Positions 63,940 through 64,000 of a stretch of DNA of 64,000 nt are shown here, piece after piece. Position 1 is the stretch's first letter. The number at the start of each line of letters is the position of its first letter. Source of the stretch: Athripsodes cinereus (taxonomy: Eukaryota; Arthropoda; Insecta; Trichoptera; Leptoceridae); NCBI GenBank assembly GCA_947579605.1, contig OX388317.1:14341384-14405383 (forward strand). The letters run 5' to 3'. The notes below the pieces were generated by a model. It saw only the letters and a list, made by a program, of their open reading frames with translations. It ran no database searches and was not told the origin of the DNA. A program made the position numbers and the translations under genes.

Positions 63940-64000
63940 GTTAGTTGGAAGATATCGCGTCCCTGCGATAAACTCGCCCATTGTGCAAAATATGTTGTAA
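63940..64000 (+). repeat. LINE 3' end, runs off the window
   Basis: GGGTTAGTTGGAAGATATCG, CGTCCCTGCGATAAACTCGC and CCATTGTGCAAAATATGTTG; same family as 38.1 and 52.4 kb. Confidence 0.75.

Overview
The window is AT-rich animal nuclear DNA with spliced genes, GT-AG introns and AATAAA poly(A) signals. It is packed with mariner, hAT-like, LINE and SINE debris. The repeat types (LINE 3' ends with a GGAAGAAATCGC..GATAATCTCGCC-type hairpin, short TAGGTACCTA-type motifs everywhere, mariner ends starting TTAGGTCCTTACATATGAAA) and the protein sequences point to an insect, most likely a moth or butterfly. The species cannot be named from sequence alone.

Three conserved genes are supported. (1) A diacylglycerol kinase theta-type gene on the minus strand. 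Its first coding exon (32872-33010) and second coding exon (1104-1183) together encode one complete C1 zinc finger and are separated by a 31.7 kb intron; the rest of the gene lies beyond the left edge. (2) A complete xylulokinase gene on the plus strand (ten coding exons, 37501-41679, 539 aa), head-to-head with the kinase gene. (3) A complete AP-1 clathrin adaptor sigma subunit on the minus strand (three coding exons, 48759-49945, 156 aa), converging on xylulokinase from the right. The three genes have no evident shared pathway. A 105-116 residue open frame at 32440-32790 is a possible extra gene nested in the kinase intron.

About 1.2-32.8 kb is kinase intron. It contains an internally deleted mariner just left of exon 2, a THAP-domain remnant, several snap-back elements, a 2 kb hAT-like element with an 8-bp target duplication nested in an older SINE-like repeat, a pogo-like element, LINE remnants, and six perfect CRE palindromes. 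About 34.4-37.5 kb is the divergent intergenic region. About 41.7-48.5 kb separates the converging genes and is mostly bare AT-rich sequence with LINE fragments. About 50.3-64 kb is repeat-dominated: two more hAT-like elements with 8-bp duplications, a 1.8 kb element full of repeated AAGATGGCAAA motifs, and three copies of a SINE-like family (here called family A).

The most unusual signals are: three inverted-repeat elements carrying hammerhead-ribozyme-like cores (33.7, 40.7 and 59.3 kb); the 56.5-58.3 kb element with about ten subterminal motif copies; the nested hAT insertion; and a shared 3' tail that links family A to a LINE at 57.4 kb. All coordinates and splice sites were read by eye; no alignment or database search was run.
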